From Hwanghaeella sp965227365 (GTDB lineage Bacteria > Pseudomonadota > Alphaproteobacteria > UBA8366 > Aestuariispiraceae), in assembly GCF_965227365.1 (NCBI RefSeq), contig NZ_OZ245754.1:4898001-4962000 (forward strand): a stretch of DNA of 64,000 bases, in the 5' to 3' direction. The notes below the pieces were generated by a model. It had not been told where the DNA came from and made no database searches. It saw only the letters and a program-made list of their open reading frames with translations. Shown here in pieces: positions 63,063 to 64,000 of this stretch (its first letter is position 1; each line of letters begins with the position of its first letter). The position numbers and the translations under genes were made by a program.

Positions 63063-64000
63063 ATGGCAAGGGTTGATCTCTCATCCAGGCTTTCGGGCCA
63101 AATGAAGGACGCTTTGGCGGAGGAAGAGCGCATCGCCTCCACCGTCGCGGCCGAGCATGGCGGCGCGCCGGCGCCGGCCGATGTCGTCGGTCAGCGTCGA
63201 CTGTACAATGCCAATCGGGCTTTCTGGAATGAAGGCGGACCGGCGATGGCTGACAGTGTGGACCTTTCTATCGATGGGGCCGGCGGAGATCTTGCCTTGC
63301 GGATCCACTATCCGGTGGAAGACCGTCCCCTGCCCGCCTTGGTCTTTCTGCATGGCGGCGGCTGGGTATTGGGCAATCTCGACACCCATGACAGGATCAT
63401 GCGGCAACTCGCCGCCGATAGCGGCATGGCGGTCGTTGGGGTGGATTACCGGCTAGCGCCGGAAGCGCCATTTCCTTGCGCCAACGAAGACGCGGCTCTC
63501 GCGGTTCAATGGTTGGCGGAAAACGGCGGTAATTTCGGGCTGGACGTTGCCAGGTTGGCCATTGGGGGCGACTCCGCGGGCGCTGCGCTGAGCCTCGGCA
63601 CACTTCATTATTTCAAAGACCGGCAACCGGACCTGTTGAAGGCGGGACTGCTCTATTACGGTGCCTACGGATTGCGCGACTCGCGCAGCCGCCGCCTATT
63701 CGGCGGCGCGGAAGACGGTTTGTCGCCGGAAAACCTCGCCTTTTTTCGCGATTGCCTACTGGCGCCGGGGGCTGCCAAACCTGACTGGCGCCTGGACTTG
63801 TTGTCGCGTGATGTGGCTGGGCTGCCGCCGCTGTTCATCGGGCCGGTGGAATGCGATCCGCTGCGGGATGACAGTGATGCGTTGAGTGAGCTCTGCGTCG
63901 ATGCCGGGGTGCCGCATGATTATCAACTGTTCAAAGGCGTGCTGCATGGTTTCCTGCATATGAGCCGGATGATCGATACTGCCCGCGAGGCATTGGCGTT
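63063..64000 (+). CDS. Alpha/beta hydrolase, hormone-sensitive-lipase-like (3' truncated by window)
   Basis: At least 312 codons from the ATG at 63063, with no stop before base 64000, so the 3' end lies outside. HSL-family motifs are clear: oxyanion HGGGWVLGN, nucleophile GDSAGAALS, then the acid in CDPLRDDSD and the His in GVLHGFLHM. Such enzymes hydrolyse short esters, often acyl or aromatic. The N-terminal part SSRLSGQMKDALAEEERIAS is typical of this group. The substrate is unknown. Confidence 0.9.
   Translation, partial: MARVDLSSRLSGQMKDALAEEERIASTVAAEHGGAPAPADVVGQRRLYNANRAFWNEGGPAMADSVDLSIDGAGGDLALRIHYPVEDRPLPALVFLHGGGWVLGNLDTHDRIMRQLAADSGMAVVGVDYRLAPEAPFPCANEDAALAVQWLAENGGNFGLDVARLAIGGDSAGAALSLGTLHYFKDRQPDLLKAGLLYYGAYGLRDSRSRRLFGGAEDGLSPENLAFFRDCLLAPGAAKPDWRLDLLSRDVAGLPPLFIGPVECDPLRDDSDALSELCVDAGVPHDYQLFKGVLHGFLHMSRMIDTAREALA

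Noticed and set aside
1..64000. tRNA, rRNA, CRISPR, phage or transposase
   Set aside because: I looked for T-loop sequences, regular spaced direct repeats and transposase/integrase motifs and saw none.

Overview
The window looks like a chromosomal segment of a moderately high-GC alphaproteobacterium, probably a marine or environmental member of the Rhodospirillales. This rests on gene order and family choice: argD-argF-hslO, hemC-hemD-mitofilin-hemY, the carD/fdxA/rpoH neighbourhood, a three-gene NAGGN osmoprotectant operon, TRAP and BenE transport, a CarD/CdnL regulator and a TipN-like coiled-coil protein. I see no rRNA, tRNA, CRISPR array, prophage or insertion sequence. The species cannot be named from the sequence alone.

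Layout. 1-1659: two ABC-2 type permease subunits (the first may begin outside the window). 1938-5167: argD, argF and hslO (Hsp33), followed by a lipoprotein. 5842-7925 (minus): gpsA and tsaD. 8039-12656 (plus): hemC, a hemD-Mic60/mitofilin fusion, and hemY. 12820-16610: a TRAP transporter (P, Q, M) with an isocitrate-lyase/PEP-mutase superfamily enzyme. 16682-17866: a BenE-type transporter. 18010-22833 (minus): the NAGGN osmolyte operon (asnO, ngg, M42 peptidase), with a divergent MarR regulator. 23604-27439 (minus): an aromatic-acid block (flavin monooxygenase, crotonase, feruloyl-CoA synthetase). 27693-31669: a lipoprotein, a SulP permease with an apparent AUU start, a DUF2937 protein and upp. 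31901-38249: a 1267-residue membrane-anchored repeat protein, convergent with two unknown genes. 38518-42651: a GNAT, a small charged protein, meaB, proline iminopeptidase and an SNase-like secreted protein. 42593-46340 (minus): rpoH, an apparently dead PPP-type phosphatase, carD and fdxA. 46521-48699: a DUF938 methyltransferase and purH. 48878-55641: a polysaccharide cassette with its own NusG-like factor and winged-helix regulator. 55648-58048: heparinase-like protein and rpe. 58312-64000: two MFS transporters, a small protein, a DksA-like protein, an EVE protein, a peroxiredoxin-like protein and an alpha/beta hydrolase cut by the window end.

How the parts work together. Most of the window is housekeeping (arginine, heme, purine and pentose metabolism, t6A modification, glycerol-3-phosphate). 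Accessory modules are inserted between these genes: osmoprotection, carboxylate import, aromatic-acid use, surface polysaccharide. The least explained items are the long protein built on a strict 25-residue period, the HemD-Mic60 fusion with a retained internal translation start, the phosphatase fold that has lost nearly every metal ligand, and several well-placed palindromes that look like operators for the adjacent regulators.
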